64,000 bases of DNA. Source: Chamaecrista fasciculata. Lineage: Eukaryota > Streptophyta > Magnoliopsida > Fabales > Fabaceae. The notes below the pieces were generated by a model, which ran no database searches, was not told where the DNA came from, and worked only from the letters and a program-made list of their open reading frames with translations. Location of the stretch: positions 1 to 64,000 of the forward strand of contig QANZ01000304.1 in assembly GCA_003254925.1 (NCBI GenBank), read 5' to 3'. The position numbers were made by a program, and so were the translations under genes. Shown here piece after piece: positions 24,136 to 36,757 of the stretch; the stretch's first letter is position 1, and each line of letters starts with the position of its first letter.

Positions 24136-24989
24136 TTGTCTTATATATATTTTAACTTATTATTTATGAAGTTCTTTAATGAATTAATTGTAAACGTAGG
24201 TAGAATTTATGCAATCAAACCCTAGACTAAATATGTAAGTGAGGTAAATGAGATGTAACAACTAATGAAGACATATATTTTTTAGATAGCGCGTATGTAT
24301 GTGCTTAATCTAATAGGGTTATTCTTGTCGCGTTTGGGAACACACATGCATGAAGGAAGAAGAGAGATCGATAGAGATTAATTATTATATTATTGGGGAA
24401 TTAATTAATGGTTATGTGTGTGATTAGTGTGGTTAATTGCATGTGCGTCCAGCATAAAACGCGCTAGCTAGCTTCGCAAAACTCTAACCGGAGCATCCGG
24501 GACATATACAATTACAAATTAAACACAAGTGGGTAGGTTATAATATTTTGATTATAAATAAGATTAATGTGTTAAGGCAAGTGATTTGGTCAGAGATATA
24601 TATGTTTTAAATTAGTATTAATATATAATAATTATATATATGTAGGGCTAAAATCTCCTGTTCCCTCGTAGGCTTGTTGACTTGTTCAACAAACTTTGGG
24701 TTGAAAGCCACCTCAAATTCTGGGAACCTGCTTATTGTTTTATATTTGCTGCCGCTGTCACTTTGTTGGATGTCTAGATTCACTTTTTATGATCGAGAGT
24801 TAAAATTAGAGCTAGTGACAAGTAAAACTAGTAAAACTTTTTAGAGTTTAAGAGATTGAAAAAACAAATCATTTTTTTTAACAAATGACTAAATGTATTA
24901 ATTAAGTTCACTCTCATTTTAGGTGATCCAATATTCATGTCCATGATTACCTATTTCTTCTTTTATTTTTAATTCAAACATAATTGATA
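24136..24989. other. Intergenic stretch
   Basis: AT-rich with one less biased block at 24640-24790. That block is not recognisable as coding in any frame. No gene is seen. Confidence 0.5.
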
Positions 24990-25407
24990 GGTTAAAGAGT
25001 CATTTTTGTCCTAAATGTATGTTCTAATGTTTATTTTGGTTCAAATGTGACGAGTTTAGAGTTACGTATTTTTTTTTAAAGAGTACTTTTCTATTCAGTT
25101 GAGACCATCAATAAATGAGGTCAAATTAGTCCTGAAAGTAGACCGTTCGTTACATAGTCAAATAAGTAAATTGATCATATCTCTTTCATTTCAAATTCGA
25201 ATACGATGAATTCAAAGCTACGAGTTATTCTTAACAAGTCTTTTGAACTTAAAATGAGAGACGAGATAAATATGATCAAATTCAGTAATATTGGATAAAA
25301 AACTTATTTTACCAATATTTAATTAAGACTAATTCAAATATTTTAAAACATAAAGAATTAAAATAAATATTATGTCATACATTTATGACCAAAATAACCA
25401 TTTGACC
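24990..25407. mobile_element. Mutator-type MITE, family III
   Basis: The ends are GGTTAAAGAGTCATTTTTGTCC and the inverse of ACCAAAATAACCATTTGACC. The 9-bp target duplication is TAATTGATA (24981-24989) versus TAGTTGATA (25408-25416). The interior matches the copies at 45201-45744 and 56424-56960 (words such as GACGAGTTTAGAG and AAGTCTTTTGAACTT). Confidence 0.78.
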
Positions 25408-25416
25408 TAGTTGATA

Positions 25417-26385
25417 AGTCTGAGCCCTAATGTTTGAATCCCAACAGTTAATTTGAAAAGTGAGATTGAGTGGTAAGCATGCATTTTCTCGATCTTAATC
25501 AAGTGCGGAGGACTTAATTTTTTACTTTGTATATGGAAAAGAAATTTAAATTTTGGGCCAATTGCATTGTATCTTTGCTACAATGCTATAGATGTATGAT
25601 TCAATGACAATTCGAACTGGTGAAGAATCTCATCAAGTAAATAGGGCAGTGTAATTTAAAAAAATAAAAATAAAAATTGGCAAGTGCCTTTTTGCTGGAA
25701 AATATTAAATATCCAACAAAATTTCAAAATAAAAAAGATAACGATTTATTTTAAGAAATGCTAAGAATAAATTGGAAAGATATTTGGAAGAGTGACCCGA
25801 AAAAGGGAGTCACATGTGTAATACGGTGACTAACTAGAGAGATTCAAGCAGGTAGCTGCTGCCTGCATAAATACAGTACATTTTGTACTATTGACCATTT
25901 TAGTGATTCGTTTTTTATAAATATATATATGTTAATAGAGTAAGATTCTTTTAAAAAAAAGATATACTGTTATAAATATAGTAAAATAATAATATTTTTT
26001 TTACTGTTTATAATTAATTTAGTATTTTTACAAATAAAAATTATTAATATATACAGTATTCTTAAAATACATATAAAAACCAAATAATATACATAACATT
26101 AAAACCATAATGTGAGTACAACTTATATGTGAGAAAATATCTTGATGAATTAGATCTTTGAATTTCAGTAAAATTAAACCAAAATATACCTTTAGGTTCT
26201 ACGAAGATTTAAAGAATTATTTATAAATGTTCTATCAATAAGATTCTTATATTGACGGCGTAAATATAACTCACAACCTTATACCTTATAAGTTATGAGT
26301 CAATTTTTTATTAATTAAATCAATTTTTAATGATAGAAATTTTTATGTTATTACTTACTCAGTCACGATCATATATATATATAAT
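25417..26385. other. Intergenic stretch
   Basis: AT-rich sequence without gene signals, ending in the (AT)n tract into which the Ale-like Copia inserted (26370-26385). Confidence 0.5.
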
Positions 26386-26624
26386 AGATAAAGAGAATAT
26401 TCAGCTTGTCATTGAAAGAATGAGTACAATGCCTTTATAGAGATGATGCCTACCTATTTCCTTTTAGAGAGATCTTACAGAAACGAATTTTACAGTTGTA
26501 GAAAGGAATCAATTACAGACAAAGATAATGCAATACTAACAGAATGGACACCTGTACATAATGTTAACAGAGAGGGAAAGAATCCAGTGTGACACTAAAA
26601 GCTTTACAATGCTACACTCTATTA
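26386..26624 (-). repeat. 3' LTR of the Ale-like Copia
   Basis: It matches 33108-33346 over 239 bp. The adjoining sequence on the minus strand, TAAGTTTGAGGGGAGCA (about 26625-26641), is the polypurine tract. The LTR termini are not the usual TG/CA pair. Confidence 0.85.
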
Positions 26625-27792
26625 TGCTCCCCTCAAACTTAGAGGGAGATTTCTAACTCTAAGTTTGTCACGAAGAAGAATAAATTGAGATTTGGGAAGA
26701 GGTTTGGTCAGAGCATCTGCAATGTGGTCTTTACCAGAAATGTGTGTGACAAAGATTTGTTTCTGTTGAACTTTCTCCCTGACAAAGTGTAAATCAAGCT
26801 CCAAATGTTTGGTTCTTGAATGCATGATAGGATTGGCAAACAGCATGACTGTACTAAGGTTGTCACAGTATATCATTGGAGGACTATGGGAAAAATGTAA
26901 TTCAGACAGCAAGGACTTGAGCCGAATGATTTCTGCAACAGTTAAGGCTAGTGCTTGATACTCAGCCTCTGTGGAAGATCTGGAGACGATTATTTTGCTT
27001 CTTGGAGATCCATGACACCAAATTGGGACCAAGATAGATGCAGAACCTAGATGTAGATCTCCTATCTACTGGATCAGAAGCCCAATCTGCATCACACAAT
27101 GCAGTGAGTTGCAGATGAGAAGACTTTTGGAGGTGTAATCCCATGTCTTTGGTACCTTGAAGATATCTGAGGATTTTCTTGACAGCCTGCCAATGCTCAG
27201 TTAGTGGATGATTCATAAATTGGCTCACATTGTTCACAACATAAGTAATATCAGGTCGAGTAATGCATGTATACTGTAAGGCACCTACTGTAGACCTATA
27301 GAGATAAGGATCATCAAACACATCTGTACTGTCAAGTGTCAATTTAGTCCCTGCAACCATAGGAGTGGATTGAGGTTTGGAGTCACTCATATTCACTCTT
27401 TTCAACAAGTCATTGATGTATTTGGTCTGAGTAAGAAGAAGACCACCATCATTGGTGGTATGAACATGAATTCCAAGAAAATAACTTAAGGGTCCAAGGT
27501 CTTTGAGAGAGAATTTTTGGTGAAGACAAGTAGTAAGCAGAGCAATTTCTTGAGGATTGTTACCAGTGATGATGATATCATCAACATAGGCAAGCAGATA
27601 AGTGACTGAATTTGCTGTGACCCTAGTGAAAAGAGAGTTATCACTCTTAGCTGCAGTGAACCCAAGAGAAGAAAGAGTGGTAGCTAACTTGTGGAACCAA
27701 GCTCTTGGTGCTTGGCGCAACCCATACAATGACTTGTGAAGTTTGCAGACAGTATCAGTGTTGCCTTGCTCATAGCCTGGGGGTTGCTGCAT
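26625..27792 (-). CDS. Copia RT C-terminal and RNase H parts (Ale-like element)
   Basis: The frame at 26962-27792 shows KSLYGLRQAPRAWFHKL, AYVDDIIITGNN and RYLQGTKDMGL of the RT and connection region. The frame at 26622-27032 shows RNase H (SSTEAEYQALA, IYCDNLSTVMLF, SRTKHLELDLHFVREKV, DHIADALTKPLP). These are parts of one fossil polyprotein, not host genes. Confidence 0.88.
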
Positions 27793-27798
27793 ATAAAC

Positions 27799-29881
27799 TG
27801 TTGGGAATTGTAGGCGCCTAACGCAGCGGAAGCAAAAATAAAATTAAAATAAAACACGCTAGGTCCTAAAATTCCCGAACGGATCCGCTAGTAGAATTTA
27901 AAACTTTTATAGATAGTGGTATACCTCACGAGTTTCAATCGATTGGTTGAACAAGGCGTGTCCAAGGAGCCCACTCCCAGCGTTCTCCCTCTGCCAGTAA
28001 TCCACACGAACAGTTTCTTCGGGCACCAAGGTGCTAGCCTTCAGTTCTTTTCTCCAAAAGAACTAGGGACCAATCTACAGTGTGTTTGAACTCAAGAACT
28101 CCTTCTTGATTCAAACTCCAAAAGGTGGCGCATGAGAATTCCCCACAAGAACTCTTCTTGTTTTTCCTTCTCTCACAAACCCTAATTTGGCAACCACAAA
28201 TCAAATTGCCTAACTCTTAGGCCAACTCGATTTTCCCCTCTCAACTCTTGAGAACCAAATTTTTCCTCACTTGGAAGCTAGGGTTTTTGAAGGAGGCGAA
28301 TTTTCTATCTCTCTCAACTAGGAGGATGAAAATTGCACAAATGAATTCTCTCATGGTGGCTTAACCTAGGCGCCTAGCCCTAGGGTTTTTATAATTATTT
28401 TTAGAGCATTATTATAATTCTAAATTATAATAATAATGGCTTTCATGAATTGAATTTTAAATTATAATATTACCATAATATTAAATTTAAATTCAAATCA
28501 TAATCTTAGAGAATCAAAATGAGAGATCAAATCTCCCATGGGACCCACCTAAGATGTGCCATATGCCTCTAAAATTTCTTTGGAATTTTATAAATCAAAA
28601 ACCTTCCTTAACTCTTAAGAAAGCATGACTCACCAAAGATCCTCTTTTGAATTCAAATCTTTTGATATCTCTATCAAATCTTTTGAATTCAAATTATTAT
28701 TTAAATTAATAAAACAATTTTATTAACCTAAATATCATAAAAGAGGCGCCACCCTCATGCCAATATTAGGGAATTTTATAATTCAATAATTTCCTAACTT
28801 TTAGGAACCTTATCTGAATTATTTTTCCTTAATATTTTAATTGTAAATAATTAATCCAAATTAATTATTTAACAATTATTATATTTAAATTTGTCTCACA
28901 AATTTAAATACTTCACAACTGTAGATCAATTAAGACAAGACATAATGTCCCAGACATTTCCTCTTTGTCTTAAATCGTGCCACCGGAGTGACCCACGAAT
29001 TAACCCTAATTCGTGTCCCTTTTAAACGGTGTCCTGTTCCTGCTCGTGTGTGACCCAGCAGGCCCCACGTGAAGTTGGCAGTAGGTCATCTCCATGACCT
29101 ACAAGTCGTGAGCGGACTCTAGCAAGCCATCACGACTACCCAAAACACGTGAGTTATCGGTTTTTACCAAAACCGACTTAACCTTAGTACCTCCATGGCA
29201 CCGACCCTATTGTTCTGCGATATCTTGGTCATGGACCAGGCACGGGAAAGTCACCCATGATCCAAACCTTTACTTTCTCGATCTCCTTGAGTAAGTCCCA
29301 ATATCTAGCATGGCCATGCATTTCCTGGACAGACTCATCGAGGGGCCCAGTAAGATATCTCCCAATTTAATGGGGAACAAAATCCCAATTTTGGTCAGTC
29401 CACATTCCTCAGCACGGCAATCAACCAAACCCGTACTTAGCCCTTATGACTACCCTGTTACGGGCAGCGTTAGACTAAGCCAAAGTCTGACAACTGCAAC
29501 GCCGGAATAATGATGACCTCAGGTCTAAGGCGTCGTGACAGGTGTACAGGAGAGGCAAGCTGATGACTAAACCCATGCAGGACTCTCCGGGTCATGTCCA
29601 GCAACTCGTAACCACCTTACGTAATTGCACCATGACTCTCGTACCAACATCTAGTGTATGCATCTCATGCACCGAGGTCATGCTGGTCTTAGTTCATTTC
29701 AAGTTCCCACTTGAATGAGCGACCAGGGACAGTTTAGATTAATTATCTCATAATTAATCACGGACTGTTATCATAGTAAACATGCTAATAATATGATAAC
29801 CATTAATTTATCTCCATAAATTAATTGATATGTTCTCAACATATCTATAAAATGATTGGCCCTAGGGCACAATCTCCAACA
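27799..29881 (-). mobile_element. Solo LTR, 2.1 kb, copy 3
   Basis: On plus it reads TGTTGGGAATTGTAGGCG ... CAATCTCCAACA, the reverse of copy 1. The 5-bp duplication TAAAC is exact at 27794-27798 and 29882-29886. It is nearly the same as copy 1 (5038-7141), with scattered differences by eye of about 3%. It has no internal region. It shares orientation with the Copia it interrupts. Confidence 0.93.
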
Positions 29882-31563
29882 TAAACCTCTTTTGAAACGG
29901 AGCCATTGAGAAATGCATTGTCAACATCTAACTGTGTAATGGTCCAATTTGAGGATAAGGCAAGAGTTAGGATAACTCTCACAGTGACAGGCTTAATTAC
30001 TAGACTAAAAGTTTCAGTAAAATCAAACCCTGGAAGTTGATGGAAGCCTTTTGCCACCAATCTTGCTTTGTATTTCTGAATTGAGTCATCAGGATTTTCT
30101 TTAATGCGATAAACCCATTTGCAGCCTATTGGTTTCTTGCCAGGAGGAAGAAAAACCAAAGACCAAGTTTGATTTTTGAGCAATGCATGATATTCACTAT
30201 CCATAGCAGCTTTCCACTGTGGAACTGCTAATGCTGCTGTGACAGATTTTGGTTCAGAGATGGCAAGATATGCTTTGGGTTTGAAAATTCCTGCTTTGGA
30301 ACGTGTCTTCATAACATGAGTGTTTGAGTTAGGCTGCTGAGAGGGTTTGGTGGGAATAAGGGATGAGATAAAGGAAGGTGTAGTAGTGACAGTGGTAGCA
30401 GATGGAACACTGGGTGAAGGAAGGCAGTATCTAGTGGTGGAGCTAGTGGAAGAGACTGTATCAGAGTTTGCAGCAGCATCAGCAGATGAGGGCTGAGGAG
30501 AATCCTGCAAAGCACAAACAACTGGAGACATAGCATCAGTAGAAACTGATCCTGCAACTGGAGTAGGACACATAGAAGTAGTACTAGGTGCAAATTGCAG
30601 TGAAGAAATAAGAGGAATGGAAGGCATAGTAGATGCTGAAGAGTGATGCGATGCAGAAGAGTTATGTAATGTTGTGGAACATGACACAGAAGACTGAGCA
30701 AAAGGAAAATTTGATTCATCAAATAGGACATCTCTAGAAATGTACAATCTATTGTTAGGACCTAGACACTTGTATCCTTTGTGCTTAGTACTGTATCCTA
30801 GAAAAAGACATTTGACAGAACGAAATTGCAACTTGGTACTGTTATATGGTCTTAAATTAGGAAAACATGCACAACCAAATACTTTAAGAGAATGATAGTC
30901 AGGAATTTTGTGAAAGAGAACTTCATATGGAGACTTAGAATCTAATAATGGAGTAGGTAATCTATTGATTATATGCACAGCAGTAGAAAAGGCTTCATCC
31001 CAAAATTTCATAGGTAAAAAAGACTCAGCAAATAATGTTAAACCCATATCCATTATATGTCTATGCTTTCGTTCAGCAAGACCATTTTGCTCAGGGGTGT
31101 GGGGGCAAGAAATACGATGCTTGATGCCATGAGAACTTAGAAATGAAGTGAGAGCTACAAATTCACCACCACCATCAGTTTGGAGAGCTTTGATTTTATG
31201 ATTAAACTGATTTTCTGCCATGTTTTTAAAATCAATGAAAGCTTTAGTCACATCAGATTTGTTCTTTAACAGATAAAACCAAGTGAATCTAGAGTAGTTG
31301 TCAATAAAATGCACATAATAAGTGTAACCATTAAGTGATGGTACAGAAGCAGGGCCCCAAACATCAGAGTGAATTAATTCTAATAGAGCATTTGTAACAG
31401 ATTGGGAGTGAGGAAAGGGAAGCTTGTGAACTTTTCCAAGAGGACATGAGGAACAAAATGGAATTTTACTTTTCATTAATGGAGAGACATTATAAGATTT
31501 CATAACAAAAGAAACAGTAAATGGAGATGAATGGCCAAGCCTACAATGCCAAAGATCAAACAA
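29882..31563 (-). CDS. Copia integrase and N-terminal RT parts (Ale-like element)
   Basis: The frame opens with the zinc-binding HCRLGHSSP ... [15 protein letters not shown]. It continues through the integrase core ([48 protein letters not shown]), a serine/threonine-rich spacer, and the RT start ([28 protein letters not shown]). The solo LTR abuts its end. Confidence 0.88.
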
Positions 31564-31617
31564 GATTGGTGAACACTGTGAAGGTGTGTGTGATTGTGTG
31601 TGAAGGGCATGCTTGGC

Positions 31618-32346
31618 CTATGAAGCTGTGGAAGTAGGATGAACACTAAGATTGTCAAACACGTATAATCCTTCCCTAACAACCCCCTGAAGCAAAATCT
31701 TCTTGGTAGCCTGACATTTGACAAAACAGTGATTAGGATAGAATTCAAAGTAGGCATTATTATCTAAAGCAAATTGAGAAACACTCATAAGATTTTTAGT
31801 TGAGTGAGGCACAAGCAAAATAGGATTAAGCAGTAAAGAGGATTTAGAATTTAGATCATGCATTTGCACCTGAGCACTACCCATATGTGTAATAGGGATA
31901 CCTGTTCCATTGGCAAGATGAATTTGTTCTGTGCCATTGTATTCAGTTGAAGTGACAATATGAAGAGGATTAGGTGTGAGATGATTGGTAGCACCAGTGT
32001 CTGCATACCAGGAAATGTCATATGAATTTTGGTGAGGAGTGGTAATCATAGCTTGCATAGGTGAGGAAGAGAAGGGATATGGTGATCTTGGGGCTGAGTT
32101 TTGAGTAAAATGACTGATGAATTGTTGGTTAAATCGATGAAAACATTGCCAAGCCATGTGATCTGCCTTGCCACATACTTGACATTGAGGTCTATTGCCA
32201 TTGTTGAACCTGCCACCACGACCCCTAGCACCACCACGATAGCCTCCTCGACTGAAATTGCCTCTATTGTTACTGTTGTTCCCAAAGAAACGACTCTGAG
32301 AAGCAGTGGGAGGTACATTGGGAGACTGTGGTCTAGAGGGTTTCAT
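31618..32346 (-). CDS. Copia zinc knuckle and protease part (Ale-like element)
   Basis: A glycine/arginine-rich stretch (RGGYRGGARGRGGRF) leads into a CCHC knuckle CQVCGKADHMAWQC. The aspartic protease site SWYADTGATNHLT follows, then the typical LLVPHSTKNLMSVSQF linker. Confidence 0.88.
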   Translation of the reverse strand: MKPSRPQSPNVPPTASQSRFFGNNSNNRGNFSRGGYRGGARGRGGRFNNGNRPQCQVCGKADHMAWQCFHRFNQQFISHFTQNSAPRSPYPFSSSPMQAMITTPHQNSYDISWYADTGATNHLTPNPLHIVTSTEYNGTEQIHLANGTGIPITHMGSAQVQMHDLNSKSSLLLNPILLVPHSTKNLMSVSQFALDNNAYFEFYPNHCFVKCQATKKILLQGVVREGLYVFDNLSVHPTSTAS

Positions 32347-33105
32347 CTAAGTAGAACTCTGGGCAACATTAGCACTCAATGCAAGAGATGTAGTATCTTT
32401 TTTAAATTTATCTATGCGCTCTTCATGAGCTAACAGCAGACTTTCAATCTGTCCCACAGTGTAGGGATCAGATCTAGAAGTCACTGAAACAACAAATGGA
32501 GTATAGTCCTCTGGAAGTCCTTCAAGGATGGCTTCCACATGATCTGCCTCTGAGACAACAAAACCAACAGAAAAGAGGCTATCAATGATTTTCTTAAGTT
32601 TTAGGAGATACTCACTAACAATTTGTGTGCCCTTCCTGTGATTCCTGAGCTGTGTTTTGAGCTGAATCACACGAGCCTTGGTCTGAGATGCAAAATAAGA
32701 GTCAAGTTTTGCCCAAACTTGAGAAGAAGTCTCACAGCCAACCATGCGTGTGAGCATGCCATCTGCCATTGAAGCGAGTAGCCAAGAGAGGAGCAATTGA
32801 TCTTGTTGCTCCCAAGACAGAAACGCATCAGTAACCTTGCTATTTTCCTCATCTGCAGTGGAAGCAAATTTGGTAGGTATAGCAGGTGTAGAAGAGATGT
32901 ATTGCTGAAGTTTGTAGCCACGGATTGTAGCCAAAGCCTGCTGCCTCCAGGGTAAGAAATTTTCCTCAATGAGTTTGACAAAAATGAGATGAGGATCAAA
33001 TTTTGAATTATGAAGAGAAACTGGAGGAATAGTAGCTGAATCAGTGGTAGCAGCAGCAAAAGAAGCAGAGGAATTTGCCATTGGATCGTGTTGCTCTGAT
33101 ACCAT
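32347..33105 (-). CDS. Copia gag part (Ale-like element)
   Basis: This 252-codon frame has the RE1-type gag core (KLIEENFLPWRQQALATIRG, SSQVWAKLDSYFASQTKARV, YLLKLKKIIDSLFSVG). It ends next to the zinc-knuckle part. Its start lies at the primer site (33091-33104). Confidence 0.87.
   Translation of the reverse strand: MVSEQHDPMANSSASFAAATTDSATIPPVSLHNSKFDPHLIFVKLIEENFLPWRQQALATIRGYKLQQYISSTPAIPTKFASTADEENSKVTDAFLSWEQQDQLLLSWLLASMADGMLTRMVGCETSSQVWAKLDSYFASQTKARVIQLKTQLRNHRKGTQIVSEYLLKLKKIIDSLFSVGFVVSEADHVEAILEGLPEDYTPFVVSVTSRSDPYTVGQIESLLLAHEERIDKFKKDTTSLALSANVAQSST
33091..33104 (-). other. Primer binding site, initiator tRNA-Met
   Basis: The minus strand reads TGGTATCAGAGCAA, the standard Copia primer site, three bases from the 5' LTR end at 33108. 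Confidence 0.9.
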
Positions 33106-33107
33106 AA

Positions 33108-33343
33108 AGATAAAGAGAATATTTAGCTTATCATTGAAAGAATGAGTACAATGCCTTTATAGAGATGATGCCTACCTATTTCCTTCTAGAGAGATCTTAC
33201 AGAAACGAATTTTACAGCTGTAGAAAGGAATCAATTATAGATAAAGAGAATGCAATACTAACAGAATGGACACCTGTACATAATATTAACAGAAAGGGAA
33301 AGAATCTTGTGTGACACTAAAAGCTTTACAATGCTACACTCTA

Positions 33344-33346
<3 letters not shown>
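33108..33346 (-). repeat. 5' LTR of the Ale-like Copia
   Basis: This LTR pairs with 26386-26624. It runs on its outer side into an (AT)n tract (33347-33375), which hides the target duplication. Confidence 0.85.
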
Positions 33347-33375
<29 letters not shown>

Positions 33376-33380
<5 letters not shown>

Positions 33381-34844
33381 CATACATGAGTATCATATAT
33401 AATGAGTGAATGAGTGAGTCATCTCATTATCTTGAAGTCCCTTGTTTTTGCATCACTAATATCCCTATTATTGTTACGTTATTGTTGACATACCAATAAT
33501 GATTAATTAACCAACCTAAACTTAAGCCTTTATTAGAAAATGATCTTCCACAATGCTATTCATTTGGTTCTTCCATTGTCTTTTATCTTAATTTTCAATA
33601 CCCAAACACCTCTCAAATTTAACCTTATACTGATAATGATATTGAGTTACGTCAACGTAATACATACAGTCTAGGCAAATTGACCCACAAATTTTTGTTC
33701 TTTTGTATTTTTCTACAAATAAATTGTATTTTAAACTGGAGGTTAATTACTATGAATTTTAATATTAACGGAGAGTAAGATATTAAATATAAATTAACAT
33801 TTTATTCATCCTCTAAGATCTGTCGTTATAATTATACTTCTTAATTAATCTAACAAACCAAATTAATATATATGATTAATTATATATTAGGCAATTGAGC
33901 ATGAGGTTCAAAGTGACAAAGTTGAAAAGAAAGTGATGGAATTTGCATACAGAAGCTTCCAATAAGTTTGGTCGCTTTCGGTGCTCTTTGCTGTCAGTGT
34001 ATTTTCCCACTTTTCTCTGTTTGGATATAGTAGTAACTAACAACCACCCAGTGATTATATTGTATTACATTAAATTTTCACTGCTCAATTAAACCCATTT
34101 ATTTTGATTACTAGGTTATATATCTATATATATATATATATATATATATATCCTTCTCCTATTAATTAGTCACCATTAAAAAAATAAAAGAAAATTACTC
34201 TCTTCGTATAATTATTAATCTAATTTAGTAACATTATTTGATTTTACCTAAATTGTTAGGTGAGATGACATGCATGGTTGGCACTTGTTACAAGTTGTGA
34301 GGCTTTCAAATAGTAGCAACTTTTTTCTAATAAAATTTAGAAAATCAAGGTAATTAATATGTGTCAAGCTTTATTATTATTAGGGGAAAAGTAGTATGAA
34401 AGGGACAAATCTGTTTGGGTGAGTACAGTTTCTCTTAATAAAAAAAACATCTTTCGTTGTTTCAGTACTAATCAATATGATAAATGTTCATTTTTTTCTT
34501 TTATAAATAGTATAATTTTTTCGATTATTTTATATCAATATTAATGTACAGCAGTTTTATATAGCTGGATCATTAATAATGACATCTCTTCGAGCTATGG
34601 TGTACATAATATATATAAGAATTAAAAAACTTCACAGTAATTAAGTTAATGAATTACAAATCTATATTTCTATATTTTTTATGTGCTTAATTATGGTTGT
34701 TTGGTATTGATGAAGAGATCGAATATCTCAAGAGAAAACAATATAATGTGTGTATATATATATATATACAATATTATATGCCTCTAACTCCTTTTGGTCA
34801 TATATATGTATCTTAAATTATATAGAAAAATAAAATTTCACATA
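33376..34844. other. Intergenic stretch
   Basis: AT-rich, with (AT)n tracts near 34127-34152 and 34752-34766. No gene, RNA gene or clear element is seen. Confidence 0.55.
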
Positions 34845-35398
34845 AAATTTAGATTAAATATTCATTTTGGTCAATTATCTTTTCCTCAAAGATCATTTTG
34901 GTCTATTATCTTTTAAAAAGTTCAAATTGGTCCATTATCTATGAAATTTGATTTAAAATAGTTTTATCATTAAGTTTCGTCTATTTTCTCTATTTTAACG
35001 ATGTGACACCTAATTTATCTTATTTCTCTCTCTCATACACACACTCTTATCAATTTTTCTCATTCGCTTGAGTCATAACATTTTTTAATATTAATATGAC
35101 TTTTTTTCAAAAATAGAATGAAAGAGTAGTATATATATTTGATTATAAATTGTTTGCAAATCTACAATTTTCAAAATAAAGGTTATGTCATTTGAAAATA
35201 TCACACACGAGAGGAAAAGAGTCAAAAGAATATATATAAAAGAGAGATACCAGATCAAGTGCCATATCATCAAAAATTCAAGAAAGATACTGAACAACAT
35301 GAGATATAACTATTTTGATCCAAGTTATATATACAAATAATGGATCAATTTAAACTTCTTAAAAGATAACAGAGCAAAATAACATTCAACCTAAAATT
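34845..35398. mobile_element. Eroded TIR element
   Basis: The left arm (AGATTAAATATTCATTTTGG) and inverted right arm (CCTAAAATT / AACATTCAACC) are imperfectly complementary. Both arms carry TTGGTCCATTATC-type words. No clean duplication is seen. The short ORF at 35091-35300 is a by-product. Confidence 0.4.
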
Positions 35399-35629
35399 TA
35401 TCTGTTTCATGTCCTATTTTTAAAACTAATTATCTCTCTCATATTTCAAAACCTACACTACATATAGTAAATATTCACTACATACAGTTATTGATGATTT
35501 ATGTTTTTTTTATTATTTTAAAAATAATAAAAAAAAATTTATACAATTTATATTTTTAATAAATTTTTTAAAAAAAGATTTACATGTTTGTAAGACATAC
35601 AAATCACAATATACATTTATAGTTACCTA

Positions 35630-36052
35630 AGGGTGAGCATGGGTTAAGATTACGAAAAATTTCAATCCGACGAATGCACTTTTTTTAGGGTTGGATTGGG
35701 TTGAGTTTCAATTTTGTTATCTATCAACTCGACCTGACCCAACCTATAACTCTACGGGTTGGGTTGGGTCATGTTTGTAGGTCAACATATATATATATAT
35801 ATATATTATTTCTAATTTTTAATAAAAAATGTTATTATAAATATATGAATAATGAAAGAAAAGACTTGTATATAAAAAAATTAAAAAAATATAAATTTTA
35901 CATATATAAATATAAATGAACTAATATATATAAATGTAATATATATATATATATAATCATTAATCATATAAATTTTAAAGTTAAAATATTTTATTTATAA
36001 AGAATAACTATATATACAAAAATATATTAAAAATACATAAATATATATAAAA

Positions 36053-36083
<31 letters not shown>

Positions 36084-36231
36084 GCGCAATCACAATTAGG
36101 TTAAGTTAAGAAACTACAAATCGATTCAATCCACATATATGCCACTTAAAAATTTTGAATCCAACTTAATCCGCAACTTCAGATTAAGTTAGTTTTTGCC
36201 TAAGTTTGTGGGGGTGAATTGCTCAACCCTA
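35630..36231. mobile_element. TIR element with AGGGTGAGCA ends
   Basis: The left end AGGGTGAGCATGGGTT and the inverted right end AGGGTTGAGCAATTCACC are similar. The left interior carries GGGTTGGGTTGGGTC words complementary to the right-side region. The centre is (AT)n-rich. No exact duplication is seen, so family assignment (hAT-like) is tentative. Confidence 0.45.
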
Positions 36232-36292
36232 TTTGGATCTTAAAAAATCTTCCACCAACCTGATTTTGAATAAAGAAAATTACATATATTAT

Positions 36293-36308
36293 TTTTTATT
36301 TTTTTGCC
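36293..36308 (-). mobile_element. 16-bp micro-insertion with 17-bp duplication
   Basis: A T-rich insert ending GCC on plus (GGC plus A run on minus) is flanked by exact 17-bp copies at 36276-36292 and 36309-36325. It looks like an extremely truncated poly-A retro-insertion. Confidence 0.55.
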
Positions 36309-36757
36309 AAAATTACATATATTATACATTAATAACTACACAATATTAATAAATAATAATCCCAAACACCCATTACTCCCTTAGAATGAGGATTGGAGAA
36401 AATTATAGGAAGGGAAAGTAACTAAAAATTTTATTTTGGCATTTATTATGATTTAAAATGAAATATCATGTTTCCTTTTCTTCTTAATTACATAGCATGA
36501 GTGGATTAAAGAATCTGGTTACGCGTCTACCTTTCGGCCTTTTTTATATTTCCATCTTCCTGACAAGCCCTCCGTTTACAACATTAACTGAATACGAGGT
36601 TACTACTTTTTTTTTAAGAAAAAAGGATTGTTTTAAGGGATTATTTATACTAAAATGGAAGTCTCAACCGACCCAATACAAATATATACATGACAATTAG
36701 TGGAGTCTCACTACAAAACTATAAGATATACGTACATACAAATTCATAATTAATTTT

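Larger units (their letters stand above)
26386..33346 (-). mobile_element. Ale/RE1-like Copia retrotransposon
   Basis: This minus-strand element has 239-bp LTRs (26386-26624, 33108-33346), a Met-tRNA primer site, gag with a zinc knuckle, protease, integrase, RT and RNase H. RT motifs (LLAYVDDIIITG, SYFLGIHV, TKYINDLLKR) fit the Ale/RE1 branch. A 2.1-kb solo LTR (27799-29881) interrupts the RT region; without it the element is about 4.9 kb, normal for this lineage. The insertion lies in an (AT)n tract, so ends are known to within about 5 bp and the target duplication is ambiguous. By eye the LTRs differ by roughly 4-5%, suggesting one to two million years (inference). It is broken, by the insertion plus roughly two or three other breaks. 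Confidence 0.9.

Noticed and set aside
5038-29881. Solo LTR copies 1 and 3 as the two ends of one giant element
   Set aside because: They face opposite ways and each has its own complete target duplication.
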